64,000 bases of DNA from Brassica napus (Eukaryota > Streptophyta > Magnoliopsida > Brassicales > Brassicaceae): the NCBI RefSeq assembly GCF_020379485.1, contig NC_063452.1, positions 25,922,770 to 25,986,769 of the forward strand, written 5' to 3'. Of the stretch, positions 35,434-48,847 are shown piece after piece; the stretch's first letter is position 1; each line of letters opens with the position of its first letter. The notes under the pieces were generated by a model. It had not been told where the DNA came from and searched no databases. It was given only the letters and a program-made list of their open reading frames with translations. A program made the position numbers and the translations under genes.

Positions 35434-37770
35434 AATCATTCTACATATATGTCAAATTATTTATGTGTAAATCAAAAGATAATTTTATATTAACAAAATT
35501 AGATTCGATGGAACTAGTTCTTTACTGTCTGTTACTTAAAACTTTTCATTAAAAAAAAAAACATTTTGATTAAATGACATAGAATAGTTTTGTTAGATGA
35601 CATCTTTCTGATATTTCAAACTTTTCTACTATGACTTAGTATTAGTTAGTTAACGGTGATCTAAATGTTTCATTGCATTGATGATTGATCGAGATATGAT
35701 TCCCTACTTTTACCTGTTTGTATGGTCTCTCACTCGTTTGCATCAGCGTTTGTATGGAATTTATATGTTTTGGAAAGGGAGAATTGGCGAACTAGCTAAT
35801 TTCTGAGTCAATCTTAAGTATATAGACATGATTTTGACGTTATTAAATCAATAACATTATACACACATTTAGTCCGGTTATGTCCTTCACGTTTCCAAGT
35901 AATAGGTTACAGAGAGAGGTAATAGATGACATCAATACACAGATAGTATAAAAGCTCCACTATTCACAATTAAATCACATAAGAACACCAACGTCATGCA
36001 TTTATTTACCGCATATAGTAAATCTTTTAGTAATATGACATACCAGAATTTCTTGTAAAAATAAAAATGTGAGAAAGAAAATAACGTGGTCAATAGAATA
36101 TAAGGTCAAGAGCACACAAAAAATATTCGGAAAAAAAGAGGAGTCATTCACGTATATGTTTATTGATTACATACACTACTCCATATCACCGAAATAGTAT
36201 ACTATTATAACCCGACCTACAATCCCTAAATACTAAACATACTCCAACCCCAACCCCTAAATACTAAACTCTAATCAGTAAACCTTAAACCCAAATATAA
36301 ACTCTAAACCCAAATAGAATGGAACAAATAAATAACATAGTACACATTGGTGAAATTATGAAATGTCCACAATTGCATGGAAGAAGTTAATGATGACCCC
36401 AACCATACCTTCTCACCTTCTAAATACTAAACCCTAAACCCTAATCACTAAACCCTAACCCAAATATAAACCCTAAACTCAAATACCAAAATCTAAAAAA
36501 TACATAATATTATGTAATATTAAACTATACAATATAGATCATAGGACAATTTTTACATGTTCAAAACATGTAACGATAATTAGAACTTAAAAAAATTACA
36601 AACTATATTTCTAAACATAATAGAGCACTCTTCAAAAGGAATGAAATATTGTAAAATAGTATAGAAACAAAATATATAGCATTATATAATATGTCTATGT
36701 AAAATAGAACAAGAATCTCTCAATGGAATAGTACGCCAATTAATTCCACTTCATGCGTATGTATTATCGTCTTTGTCGTTCTTACTTTACAACCGGTTGA
36801 AAAGATCTGAGAAGAATTCTATTCGCCTTCCCCAAAATTTATTATTAAAAGTTGTCTTAGAATAATGTATGAATACTAGATGTCCGCTATTTACTTTTGA
36901 AATGATTAATTATTTATTAGAAATTATTTTTCAACCGGTTGCTTTAGATACAGAGAAGGGTATAAATTTATTATTATATAAAATACATATTATAATCTAA
37001 CTATTTAGGGTTGTTAGTCAGTCAGCTAATTATTAAATTTTTTCACTTCATACGGTGCAATTTCTCTTTCGGAATTGTATAAGGTTTAGAATCTTAAATC
37101 CAAATTTTCATTCGACTCTTCTTAGTTTTTATAGAAAAACAATGGACAAGGCAAAATCGAATGTTCAGCTTTTGCTTTTATCAAATAAATTATTAATTTT
37201 AAAACATATCAAATAAATTATTAATTTTAAAACATAAGTTGTAGATTTTTATGTTAGTTTAATCTGAATTTGGCTTCCGTTTATCATATCCATAAAAATA
37301 ATATCATTCTATTCGAATTAATATTTAGTTTGGCTCAAAAGTTATATATATACATAGCTGACTGAACAATTTCAACCAAAAATTGGATTGTGGAGTAAAA
37401 TATTAAAACATTAAAAATATGAAATCAGATATAATACAAGTATTCTGCGTGTGGGCCATTACTCATCAGTAATCGTCTATGATAGATTTGCAGGAAACTG
37501 TGAGGGACATACTCGTCAGTCGTCCCCCAAAATCTTGTCGGCTCACATGCATATAGTTGCAAATATAGCATGTACAAATATATCATTTTGTATGTGTATG
37601 TGTTTATGCAAATACAATACAAGGAATAGACTTAATTAAGAAATTGCAAGAGAACTGGTACAGACGTCTATAATACAATACAATACAATACAAGGAAGAG
37701 ACTTAATTAAGAAATTGCAAGACGTCGTCTATAATATCTAGGGGTGGGGCACAAGTAAGGTGAGCACAGT
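35434..37770. other. Intergenic; telomere-like words, short duplications
   Basis: No gene. It holds degenerate CCCTAAA words (36235-36300 and 36420-36490), a 28-bp direct repeat (ATCAAATAAATTATTAAT type) at about 37175-37235, and a short tandem duplication around AATACAAGGAAKAGACTTAA at 37612-37725. Otherwise AT-rich. Confidence 0.5.
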
Positions 37771-37778
37771 TATCACCA

Positions 37779-38347
37779 ACTAGGTCTGGGACGGATTAGG
37801 TATCCGGACAATTTTTAGGTATCCGGATCCGGATCCTTTTCCGGCGGATCCATAATTTTACTATCCTTATCCGGATCCGGGGTTCTCGGATATCCGGGTG
37901 TCAGATATCCTTCTAAAAATTGTAATATCCGCCGGATATCCGGATCCGGATTTGGATCCTTAAATAAATAAAAAATAATATCAATATATATAAAATATTA
38001 ACAGTAATTTAAAAATAAAAATATATATAATGTTTTTCATTATTTCTATGTATAATACTACAAAATTTACATAAAATTTATATATACTATTATAAAAATA
38101 AAAATATATTAAATAAAATTAATTTTTATAGAGAGATATTACTATTTTTGAAATAGTTATTAATAAAACTTACGGATCCGGATATCCGGACTAAAAAATT
38201 AAAATATCCGGATTCGGATCCGGCTTTGACAGATCCAACATTTTACTATCCGGATCCGGATTCGGCCCCTCAGGATATCCGGATTTTCGGATCGGATCCG
38301 GATCGAATCTCGTATCGAATCCGGATCTCGGATAAAAGTTTCAGGCC
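37779..38347. mobile_element. GGATCCGGAT-rich non-autonomous element
   Basis: 569 bp flanked by identical 8-mers TATCACCA (37771-37778 and 38348-38355), consistent with a target duplication of hAT size. Both end regions are dense in GGATCCGGAT/ATCCGGATCC words in inverted arrangement around an AT-rich core without coding capacity. Terminal similarity (TAGGTCTGGGAC versus, from the other end, GGCCTGAAAC) is weak. Confidence 0.55.
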
Positions 38348-38355
38348 TATCACCA

Positions 38356-39873
38356 GCATTGTATCCGTTATTTGGTCTCTATTTGATCTGTGAAATCAGG
38401 TATTTTAGTTAATTAAATCAAATATCAAATAATATATTTAAATTATTTGCAAGTACATAGATGATATCAAATACTAGAATAAAAATAATTATTTGACATT
38501 GCTAGTTTGTTACTCATTTTCATTAATGTGTTTACCAATGGGGCTTCCTTAAATGTATTTTACTCGTTTATATTTTCATTTTAATAAGTGAACAAAATAT
38601 AAATGATTTTTTATGGAATGATTTTTTCTTATATATTTTGTTTTCCACATTAGCTAAAACATAAAGAAAGGAATGAATTATTATTTATCAAATATAAAGT
38701 TATTTAGCTTAAATTCCAGCAAATTATCAAATAATTATCAAATAACTTTCATGTAGTTTACAAATAACAAGTAATAAGATAAGACAAATAATTTTGAAAA
38801 TCCATCATTTATATAGCAAATACTTGAAATGGTAAATACTCATTTTTAACAAACCAAATACAAGTCTAAAATTTAACTATCAATACAAACAAAATCGAGT
38901 ACTAAATATATCCAAAATACTAAGTGTGCAGTAACAAACGGCAGATAGTGACAAAAAGAAAAAACGGCAGACGCATGAGTTCGTCATCTCGTCCACGTAT
39001 GTATTCCTCTCACTGGATGTGTTTGCTAATTAGTAATGATCCTCACTCCACGTCTTTTCTTTTGGCTTTTCTATTTCTTCCTCTTATAATCTTTTGGAAA
39101 TTTCTGTTTATTTGAGCAATAATGTTTTTGTTTTTATGTAAAGTGTTTTTTGATTTAAGACATTGACGTGCATGTTAGTATACAAAAAATCAAATAGTGT
39201 TTGGTCTGTTGGTGTAGTAGACATGGCCTCTGTAAAAAATCGAGAAGTCGTGTTCTCTTGGATACTGGTAGAATAATTTTGTTACTCCAACTTGAAATTG
39301 AGTTTTATATTTATAATTTTCCTCGGTTTTACCAAATTCAAGAAAACAAAAGGAAAAAAAAAAAACAAACCTAAGGTTCTTTGTTGATCGTACCCTTTCT
39401 CTTTTTTGCTTTTCTTTCCCTAATTATTCGGTTCTAAGTTTCTAACCATCTCCTCCTCTATGTAATTTCAGTAAGTAATTTTGGTAATTCATAATCAACA
39501 GCAAATAACCAACTAATAACTCTCTATTCCCACAGCCAAATGCATGATTATACTATTTTTACACAATAGAAACGAATAATTCCTAAGATTTGCCGAAAAA
39601 GAAACCAAACATTGTAAATAGTTCTTCTTAGCGTGAATTAAACTCATGTGATATTTGTACCAAAAAAAAAAATACTTGACATAAACAAATAATATGACAA
39701 TTCATTTAAATTACAATTTAATTTGGAAAAAAAAAACTAAATGGTGGGACAATTGAAAAGGGGCTGAAAATTAAAAAGAGGGAAAATAAATAGAAAAGAA
39801 AAAAAATAAAACTTAAGCTAAAGAAAAACGCTCTCCAAGAGCAAGCGTCACTATACTATCTCACTCTTTCAAA
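38356..39873. other. AT-rich intergenic DNA, no gene seen
   Basis: No frame, motif or terminal repeat I can support. A 63-codon frame at 38924 has no recognisable features. Confidence 0.5.
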
Positions 39874-42800
39874 CTAGGGGCGGAACCTCCGCGCAAGCGC
39901 GGGATTGTTGACAATGATACATGCAATTTCTTAACAATTGGTGAGAGGCTCAGATCTTTAGAGAGAAACCGTTCCTTAGACTTAAAGCAAAAAACTTTGC
40001 GTGCAATGATATGGTGTTGCAGTAAGCAATGAATGAAATTGCACTTACCGGAGGGTCCTTATATGTTACTTCGATGTATCCATAAATGGTGAAAGATTAG
40101 TTTGGTGGTTTTGGTTTTTAGTATTTCTCAGCATATTGTTTGAATTATTAGTCTTTATTTATAGTTGATTAGATAATGAGTTAAGAATCTGCATTATTGT
40201 AAATTTCAGTATAATTATAACAAATTATTGGTATTTACTTGTAGTTGATTAGATGATGAGGTAAGACTATGCTTTATTGTAAATTTCAGTACAATTGTAA
40301 CGCACATGTATGTCCCAACTTTTTGGGTTTTCATATTTAGTATTTCTCTTATTTTCAATTTGGTTGACTAATTCAAAGTGTAAAATCACTACGTTTATAT
40401 ATGATTTTAAATTCATATTAAATTGTCAGGTGTAGTTTTTAATATCTATTTTTAGGAAAATGCATGTAAAGAGACAAAACGTCTAGGCGGCGTATATATA
40501 TATCCATTCGACATTTTTACTTGGGCTATGTATATGTTATGTTGTGCAATTCGTTATCCAGCGTACTTAGTATTTCGTCAACCCTTTCTTTTTACTATTA
40601 AATCTTAAAAATTGTTCTCCTCGTGAGAGTTACTTTGCCTTTAAATTGCAAAAAGAATAAAACCTGGAAATAAGAAAAATATTGCAGAATAATATGTCAA
40701 CAAAATCCTTTAATGATTATGATCACAAAATAGGTTATTAGTACATACACTGACGAAACATAAAAAGCTATGATTTTGCGGTCTCGAGTAGACAAACACA
40801 AGGCCAGAGCTCTCAATCTAAACATTGTAACTCTATTAAAACCCAAAGCCCTAAAACTCTAGAGGACCAAGAAAATAATTCACATACATGTTTCGAGCAA
40901 GTGGTGAGAAGAGAACAAACAACGTTTTTGAGTGATTCCTTCAGACATGCATGTCTGGAACCTGTAAAAGCTATTAGATGAGTTGACTTATCCTAAGAAC
41001 CAAAAAAGTTCAATGGAGAGACTTAAGAGAGATGGAAGAGAGATATTCAGGATCACCCTAATTTGCAGAGGTATAAGGAGAAAGAAGACAACTTTTGATG
41101 ATCGTCATAAATCAGATATTTTAAATAGTGTAAGAAAGTAAGCAAATGAATATGTCTCAGTGATCAACGATATCTACGGGTTGATGTAATGAAATCTTTA
41201 AGCCAAACATCAAGTAAGTTGAACAGTAAGAGAGTACAACATCGACACATACCTCCCTTGGAATTGTTGCGAGCTTCCTAGAAATTGATAAGCCTAAACA
41301 GCAATTTACTTCAGCGGAACTAGCACCTTTGGTCAAAACATCAACTTCTTCTGCATTCTCCCTTTCCTGAACCTATAATTTAAACAACAACCCCAATAAT
41401 CAAAGCTAACTCAACATCATTATGTTACATTATAAGTAACTGAAAGATGATTGTGAGGAAGCCTTACCATAATGACATAGTGTACAATGGGAATAGTACA
41501 ATTCTTGAGGAGGCAGAAAAAATTGGTGAAAGACCAAGAATCACAAGGAAGGAGACCAAAGAAAAAGAGGGAAACTTACATACATCGACATTGAAAAAAT
41601 AATATTTCTTGTTTGAATAGGATCCTTAACTCGAGTGCAAGAAGATCATTATATCCCCCTACATGACAATACACTCTGTTTTAGAGTAGGATCAGAGCAT
41701 ATGCAAGCAAAATGTAATGCATCCTAAGTCCAGTTACCCACTTAAAACCAGGTCCAATACTTGTAGATAGAACAACAACGATGGGAGACTCACTGCCAGT
41801 GACAAACATCAAAGTTTTCTATATGATAAAAGCAGATGTACCGATCATCCCTAAACTCATAAAACACTTTAACATGGGCATTATAGAACCAAAAGCTAAA
41901 ATGAAGCAGAACTATAATGATAGCCTTGAGCTTGAGATCGTACACGAAGAGATTTCTTTTGATTGCAAAGGGAAGCACTCGAAGGCTTCACAGTTCTCAC
42001 ATGCGTAAAAATCAAATCAATCAACAGCACATATGATAAGACTTTGAACTTGCAGTCATGTAGATGATTCAATTGCACAAATTCTCTTTGCAATCCGGCA
42101 ACTGGTTCTGGATCCAACCCGCTTTCTCAATGAAACCTAACTCTCACACGTCGTTCCTTCCGTTTCTCACCGGAATGCTCCTATCCAAAAGCCAGTCCTC
42201 CGATTCGTCGTCTCTTCCTTCTATCTCTGTATTCAAAACCATCCTAGTCGTAACTGGCACCGCTAATGCCAATTCTTGCGGTAGAGCTCCAATCCGATGA
42301 GTAACCTCCTTTGTCGAGTTCATATTTTTAAGGAGGATTTTGAACGTCTGATTTGCACACCAAGAGACATCATCATCCATCGATATTTGGCAAGGGAGAT
42401 CAAATTATATAGGGAGGCTGGGTAAGTTGAAGAGCTTGTTGTTCCATGGTTGAAAAAGGCTTTTGTGGATTCGTTTAGTGGATGAACCCTAGCTTTTTAA
42501 TGGCCGACGTTAGGACTTCTAGGTAATAGAGAGGAACAGAAACACCTTTTCCACAAGCGTAGGAGAAAGAGTAAAACAAAAAGATCAGCGATTTTGGCTG
42601 GGCGATTTCTTAGATATGTTTGGATTCATATGGTGATTTGAGAAGCGTTTACGTTGAATGTAGATGATCGCTTTGAATGTGAATGGTTAGACATATAACA
42701 GCTTACGATCTGAGGTTTTACGGGAGAAAGAAAAAGATATAAAGTTTTTTTTTCTTAAAAGCCGAAGAAAAGAAAAAGATAAAAGACCAAAGATTACGAT

Positions 42801-42953
42801 CTGAGGTTTATTAGATATTTTTTCTATTTTTAATCTAAAAAGTAAATTAAATATATATGATTTTTAAAAATAAAATAAAAATAATATGTGGATCCCACAA
42901 TACGCATGTGGACAGGTTTGGGAAAGAGCAAAAACTCCTCTATTATAAATAGA
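39874..42953 (-). mobile_element. Non-autonomous Helitron adjoining the OCTOPUS-like gene
   Basis: The 3' end (minus strand) is a perfect hairpin CCGCGC-TT-GCGCGG (39902-39889) followed after 11 nt by CTAG (39877-39874). The 5' end is TCTATTTATAATAGAGG starting at 42953. The flanking bases are A and T, the expected A/T target. There is no Rep-helicase. The interior has exon-like minus-strand sequence with GT-AG-like borders between 41200 and 42400, including an open stretch 42380-42144 (MDDDVSWCANQTFKILL...) that I do not recognise; it may be captured host sequence. Confidence 0.8.
42944..42951 (+). promoter_or_regulatory. TATA box of the OCTOPUS-like gene, inside the Helitron tip
   Basis: TATAAATA lies 87-80 bp upstream of the ATG at 43031. 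No better TATA lies between it and the ATG; the CT-rich leader at 42985-43020 fits a plant 5' UTR. The motif is part of the Helitron's 5' terminal sequence, so the transposon appears to supply the core promoter (inference). Confidence 0.55.
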
Positions 42954-43030
42954 TTCCTATCAAGAAAAGAAAAGTAAATACTTGACTTTTTATTCTCTTT
43001 TTTCTCTCTGTTCTGTTTTGTTTGCCCAAC

Positions 43031-44167
43031 ATGAAAGACAGAGGAAAGAGAACAGCAACGGAGCGAAGAAGCGACGACGCTTCATTCTATTACAGCACGC
43101 CTTCCGATCTCTCTTGTCGGAAGCATCCGTCTGTTTCCGCTGTCGGAATCTGTCCGTACTGTCTCAACGACCGTTTAATTAACCTCGTATGCTCCGAATG
43201 CGGTGAACAGAGACTCTCTTCTTGCTCATGTTCCGAGGTCTCTCCTAATCCGACCTCAAACGCCGCCGGAAACGTCGTCCGGATCTCTTCTTTCATCGAC
43301 GAAGAGGCGACGAAACAGAGAAAGACGACGGAGAAGAGTCGAAAAACAGAGGAAGTTGTGGTGTTCAAGAGGAGTAGTAGCAGTTGCGTTGAGATTAGTA
43401 AGAGGAAGCATCATAGATTCTCGAAGATCGGAAGGTTCTTCCGGAAGATTAATCTCATAAGTGAGAGAGCTTTGGATTATAAAAACGATGGTAAGAAACA
43501 GAGTGTTTCGAGATCAAGATCTCTGTGTAGTTTCCGCGGAGGAAACGGGTGCTTTGTCGGGTCGGAAGAAGACGGGTCGTCTTATTCCGGTGCAAGGAGC
43601 TCTTTCTCCGCCGCGAGGAGCTTGAGCGTCAATGGCGGGTTAGGGGTTTTCGATACGACGACAGAGCATCGGAAGAGCAACTTCGAAGGGAGGAAAAGCA
43701 ACTTCAGCGAGACGACGGAGACTCGGAGGAGTAACTTCAGTGAATCAGAGCCGCCGCGAAGAAGCTGTTTCGAGGGGAGGAAGAGTAACTTCAATGAAAC
43801 AGAGTATCCACGGAGGAGTAATTTCAGCGAAACAGAGTATACTCGGAGGGAGAATAATTATCCACAGAGGAGCAACTACGAAGCAGCAGCAAGGACGAGT
43901 GATTCGTGGGCGATGAGTTTCACGAGAAGGGTTTTATCGGCGAAAGAGAGTTACTTCACCGGAGGAGAAGAAGAGAATGAGCCTGGTTTCATCGAGATTA
44001 AATTCGATTCCTCTGGACGAGTTGTAAACGACGTCGTTTTGGAACACGAAGGAGGAGGGTCTTGCCGGTTAACCACGAAGGATCGAGAGGTGAGTAGGAG
44101 TCGAAGGAGCTTCAAAGGATGGAAATGGATATTCGGACATCATCATCATCATGATTGTGGAGATTGA
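43031..44167 (+). CDS. OCTOPUS-like DUF740 family protein
   Basis: The 378-residue intronless protein starts at MKDRGKRTATERR (the frame is open three codons further up, but no ATG precedes). An N-terminal Cys/His block (about residues 26-69: CRKHP, GICPYCLNDRL, CSECGEQRLSSCSC) is the conserved start of the DUF740/OCTOPUS family. OCTOPUS is a polar membrane-associated regulator of phloem differentiation in Arabidopsis, so a role at the plasma membrane in vascular tissue is possible but unproven here. The middle (about residues 210-290) contains at least seven degenerate RKSNF/RRSNF-E-x-E modules. The C terminus ends SFKGWKWIFG plus a short His run. It is shorter than OCTOPUS itself, closer to the short members of the family. 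A Helitron ends 77 bp upstream. Confidence 0.88.
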   Translation: MKDRGKRTATERRSDDASFYYSTPSDLSCRKHPSVSAVGICPYCLNDRLINLVCSECGEQRLSSCSCSEVSPNPTSNAAGNVVRISSFIDEEATKQRKTTEKSRKTEEVVVFKRSSSSCVEISKRKHHRFSKIGRFFRKINLISERALDYKNDGKKQSVSRSRSLCSFRGGNGCFVGSEEDGSSYSGARSSFSAARSLSVNGGLGVFDTTTEHRKSNFEGRKSNFSETTETRRSNFSESEPPRRSCFEGRKSNFNETEYPRRSNFSETEYTRRENNYPQRSNYEAAARTSDSWAMSFTRRVLSAKESYFTGGEEENEPGFIEIKFDSSGRVVNDVVLEHEGGGSCRLTTKDREVSRSRRSFKGWKWIFGHHHHHDCGD

Positions 44168-44482
44168 AGAAAAGAAATGAATTTTATGGGATCCAGTAAG
44201 GAACAATTGTGCTGTTTGTGTGATCCGATGTCAATCTTAGTCAGAAAACTTTGGGTTTTTTAATTATTTTTTCATTTTGTTTTGTTGAATACATCGAAAT
44301 TGGAATTCAAGTTTAACGATTTTGAAGGGTAACGTTATGAGTGTACCAACACAAGTTACACAGCATAACACAACTCAAATATCAACCGGTTATTTAACCA
44401 AAGTCCTATTTTGCAATTTCTTAGAGTTGTTATGTAGTATTTATTGGTTAGTTGATTAATTTGCTGTGGGACAATGCACACG
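44168..44482. other. 3' flank of the OCTOPUS-like gene
   Basis: Presumed 3' UTR and flank. No other feature seen. Confidence 0.4.
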
Positions 44483-46171
44483 TCCCTGTATATTAATTCC
44501 GGAGCATTACAATATCTTTTCGTACTCATGTGTCATCACGAGAATGATTCTTAGAATTGTTAAAAAAATAAGTTGGTTCATATAAACATATACTATGTTT
44601 TTTTATCAAACTAACTATCAAATTAATTAATAGTGTACAAATTTTTTTTTCTTTAAATAAAAACTACAAAATTACCTAATATGGTTAACATATATATGAC
44701 AATTAATGATTATAAATAATACAAATTTGATAAAAAAAATTCTAGCCACTCCCTTTTTTGTTTAATTTTATACTATTAAAAGAAATTAAACAATCACATT
44801 AAGCATATAATAAAAACAATTAGATTTTTTCTTATATGTTATATTTTGAATTTTTAAAAACGACTATAAATTACTAAAAATGGTAAAAGTCTCACATTAA
44901 AAAATTTGTGATCACTGGTTTAACTTTTTTTTTGTTCAAGCAGGATACAAATGATCATATATCATAGGGGTAGGCGTTCGGATACATGTTCGAGTTTTTA
45001 TTGGATATTTCAGTACAAAGGTATAGAACCCGTTCGGGTATTTCTACACTTCGAGTCGAGTTCGGGTATTTTATGTTCGGGTTCGGATATTTTAGGTCAG
45101 GTTTGGATATTTAAATTTTGAAGAAAAAATAAATAAATTATTCATTATTTAAGTTTGTTGTATTTAAAATATATTTTAACTTAACTACTTTTTTAATTTT
45201 TAAAAGATTAAACTATTAATAGGTTTGGAGATAAAACTTTAAAAATAGAAATACACTAATTTAGTTGTTGTTTTGAAATTTTAAATGCAACTTTTGTTAA
45301 TGCAAGAAACAAGAACTTGATATGTATTTTAAGTGAGTAACAAATGATTTTGTGCATAATTATATGTATATTATCTAATTTTGAGCAATAAGAATCATTA
45401 ATATAAATATTTTGAATAAAATGAGAGAAATAAACTAGAAATATAGGGTTCAGATATTACCCGTTCGGATTCAGATATTACCCGGACTGGTGAAATAAGT
45501 AATTTGTTTTGTTGTTATAATTAGATGATTTTTAGACCGAGCTGGTGAATATATACTAGACAAATATTTATATTTTGAGTCTGCACTTATATTATATAAC
45601 AGCTTGATATATTAGATTTGAACACTAACCTGTTAATATAGTTTGCCGGTGATTTTTTTTCAAAATTTTGATTCTTAGATATGTATATGGAGTGAAACTA
45701 ATTTTTGTAGATGTCCATTTTTTTTAATTGACACTTATGTAATTCACTGAATTCATAAAAGAAGTTAAAAAAGAAACTTAACTCATATCAATGAAACAAA
45801 GACGAGAACGAAAGTACAATTCTATAGAGGCAGAAAATTAAATCACTTATGCAGAGTCAATAGTAAACAAATCGAGAGCAGAAAACCTAATCCCCTTTCG
45901 TCATCATACAATCGATGTTGCCTATTTGGTTTTGGTGATTTGTGTCAGCCGCAAAACTTAATTTTTTTTTGTGTATATGAAGTCTTAAAAATAATTAAAA
46001 TGAGATGTAATACTAACTCTTCAACAATGATGATATATTTAATAGACCAACATTTGTATTTATCATTTTATAACCGATAAAGATTGAAGTGTTGTAAAAT
46101 GTTAAAATCATTTCATAAACAAATATTATTATAATAATTCACTTCGCACGTGCGCGCGGATTATCATGTAG
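44483..46171 (+). mobile_element. Diverged Helitron
   Basis: It begins TCCCTGTATATTAATTCCGG, like the 5' end of the Helitron at 46531 (TCCCCTATATATTAATTGAG). Positions 44590-44900 are a diverged copy of the tandem unit found there. A GC-rich CGCACGTGCGCGCGG hairpin-like region at 46145-46160 is followed by GTAG, a plausible decayed CTAG end. It includes a TTCGGGT-rich tract (44960-45120). Termini are imperfect, hence moderate confidence. No coding capacity. Confidence 0.5.
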
Positions 46172-46530
46172 TATATAAGTATATAACATACATGACACAA
46201 GTCCCTTCACAGAAAACATTAACGGGTTTTAAAATCGGCCCAACCCCAAATATAGTTAAGCTCGCAATGTTGCAATTGCAAGCTAGTCGTATATAATTTT
46301 CTCACTCAGTAACCATTCACTCGCGGAACTCATGAAATCTAAGAAATTGTAAATACTGATTAATTTCTTTCCATGAGCCCTATCAATCATGTCGGCATGG
46401 ATTTATGCTTTTTAATTATACTTAACTAAAATAATAGTGACTTTTAAGGTACATAGATTATAAGAGCATCAATAACGCGGTCTCTTGTCTTGGGTTTTTA
46501 GTGTTTTTAGGTTAAAAAAAAAATAAAAAA

Positions 46531-47009
46531 TCCCCTATATATTAATTGAGAAACATTTGAAAAATTAGAACCTTAATTTTCTATTAATTAAAAAAAAACT
46601 CAAATCCTAGGTGGCACTCTAAATGCCTTCTAAATTTCATTTCAAATAATTCTAGAGCATCTAATATAAAATATAGTTTAATCTAATGGTGTCACATTAT
46701 TCCATAATTATATAACACTAGAGAAATTATATTAACCTAAAATATAGGAAGTGTGTATTCTTTCCTTAAATAAAACATACGGAATTACTTAATATGATTT
46801 ACATATATATGACAATTAATGATTATGAATAATAAAGATTTGATAACAATTTATGCATCCTTCTTAATTTTTGTTTAAATTTATATTATTAAAAAAAATT
46901 AAACAATCACATTAACCATATAATAAAAAAATTAGATTTTTTCTTATATGTTATATTTTGAATTTCTTAAAATGACTTTAAATTACAAAAATGAGGAAAC
47001 CTTATATGT

Positions 47010-47044
<35 letters not shown>

Positions 47045-48792
47045 ACTTTAAAATACAAAAATGAGGACACCTTATATGTTATATTTTTCTTACATGTTAG
47101 AATTTTCTTATATGTTATATTTTGAATTTTTTTAAAACGACTTTAAACTACAAAAATGTAAGTTTTCCTTAAATATACGACTAAAAACATTAAAATGACA
47201 TGTATCAATTCGATGGTTGATTTGAAAGCTTTCAAAACCATTTGGAAGATAAAAGTCAAAATAATTTAACTGTGGAAACAATACTGTTCACTTTTTTCAA
47301 GAATGTGTTCGATGGAAAAAATAAGGTTTTTATGTCATAATTTGTTTAATGTCCACTAGAGAACATTATATTAACTTAAAATATAAGAAGTGTGTATTCT
47401 TTCCTTAAATAAAAGCTACAGAATTACCTAATATGATTTACATATATATGACAATTAATGATTATGAATAATAAAGATTTGATAACAATTTTTGATTCCT
47501 TCTTCATTTTTGTTTAATTTTATATTATTAAAAAAAATAAACAATCACATTAACCATATAATAAAAAATTTTGATTTTTTCTTATATGTTATATTTTGAA
47601 TTTTTTTAAATGACTTTAAATTACAAAAATGAATAAACCTTATATGTTATTTTTTTTAAACGACTTTAAAATACAAAAATGAGGACACCTTATGTGTTAT
47701 ATTTTTCTTATATGTTAGATTTTTTCTTATATGTTATATTTTGAATTTTTTAAAACGACTTTAAATTACAAAAATGTAAGTTTTCCTTAAGTATACGATT
47801 AAAAACATTAAAATGACATGTATCAGTTCGATGGTTGATTTGAAAGCTTTTAAAACCATATGTAAGATAAAAGTCAAAATAATTCAACTGTGAAAACAAT
47901 ACTGTTCACTTTTTCAAGAATGTGTTCGAGGGAAAAAATAAGGTTTTTATGTCATAATTTGTTTAATGTCCACTAGAGAACATTATATTAACCTAAAATA
48001 TAAGAAGTGTGTATTCTTTCCCTAAATAAAAGCTACGAAATTACCTAATATGATTTACATATATATGACAATTAATGATTATGAATAATAAAGATTTGAT
48101 AACAATTTTTGCATCCTTTTTCATTTTTTTTAATTTTATATTATTAAAAAAATAAACAATCACATTAACCATATAATTAAAAAACTAGATTTTTTCTTAT
48201 ATGTTATATTTTTAATTTTTTAAAATGACTTTAAATTACAAAAATAGAAAACCTTATATGTTATATTTTTTTTTAAACGAATTTAAAATACAAAAATGAG
48301 GACACCTTATATGTTATATTTTTCTTATATGTTAGATTTTTTCTTATATGTTATATATTGAATTTTTTAAAACGACTTTAAAATACAAAAATATAAGTTT
48401 TCCTTCAGTATACGACTAAAAACATTAAAATGACATGTATCAATTCGATGGTTGATTTGAAAGCTTTCAAAACCATATGGAAGATAAAAGTCAAAATAAT
48501 TCAACTGTGAAAACAATATTGTTCATTTTTTTAAAGAATGTGTTCGATAGAAAAAATAATGTTTTTATGTCATAATTTGTTTAAAGTCCGATCCGATCAA
48601 CCCATGATGTATTAATTATAGTTTTGTTCCATTATTTTTAATAAAAATTGATCCGATCCATCGGAAAGAAATTATATAATAACAACAAAAAATATTTTAT
48701 ATATATAAATAAAATGATCAAATATATAAAAGAAACTATCGATAATATATACAAATAAATTTATCCTGCGCAAGGCGCCGGTCTTATACTAG
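46531..48792 (+). mobile_element. Helitron with about 2.6 tandem internal units
   Basis: The 5' end is TCCCCTATATATTAATTGAG, preceded by A. The 3' end is CTAG (48789-48792), followed by T and preceded by a GC hairpin (CCTGCGC-AAG-GCGCCGG, one mismatch). The interior is AT-rich and built of direct units: the landmark GTGTGTATTC occurs at 46751, 47390 and 48007 (spacings 639 and 617 bp). No genes. Confidence 0.8.
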
Positions 48793-48847
48793 TTGTGTAA
48801 TTAAAGAAGAGACGTCGCTTAATCAAGGCTCAGAAGAAACGTTCCTT

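Noticed and set aside
43090..43794. Antisense and shifted frames over the OCTOPUS-like gene
   Set aside because: Shadows of the real coding frame.
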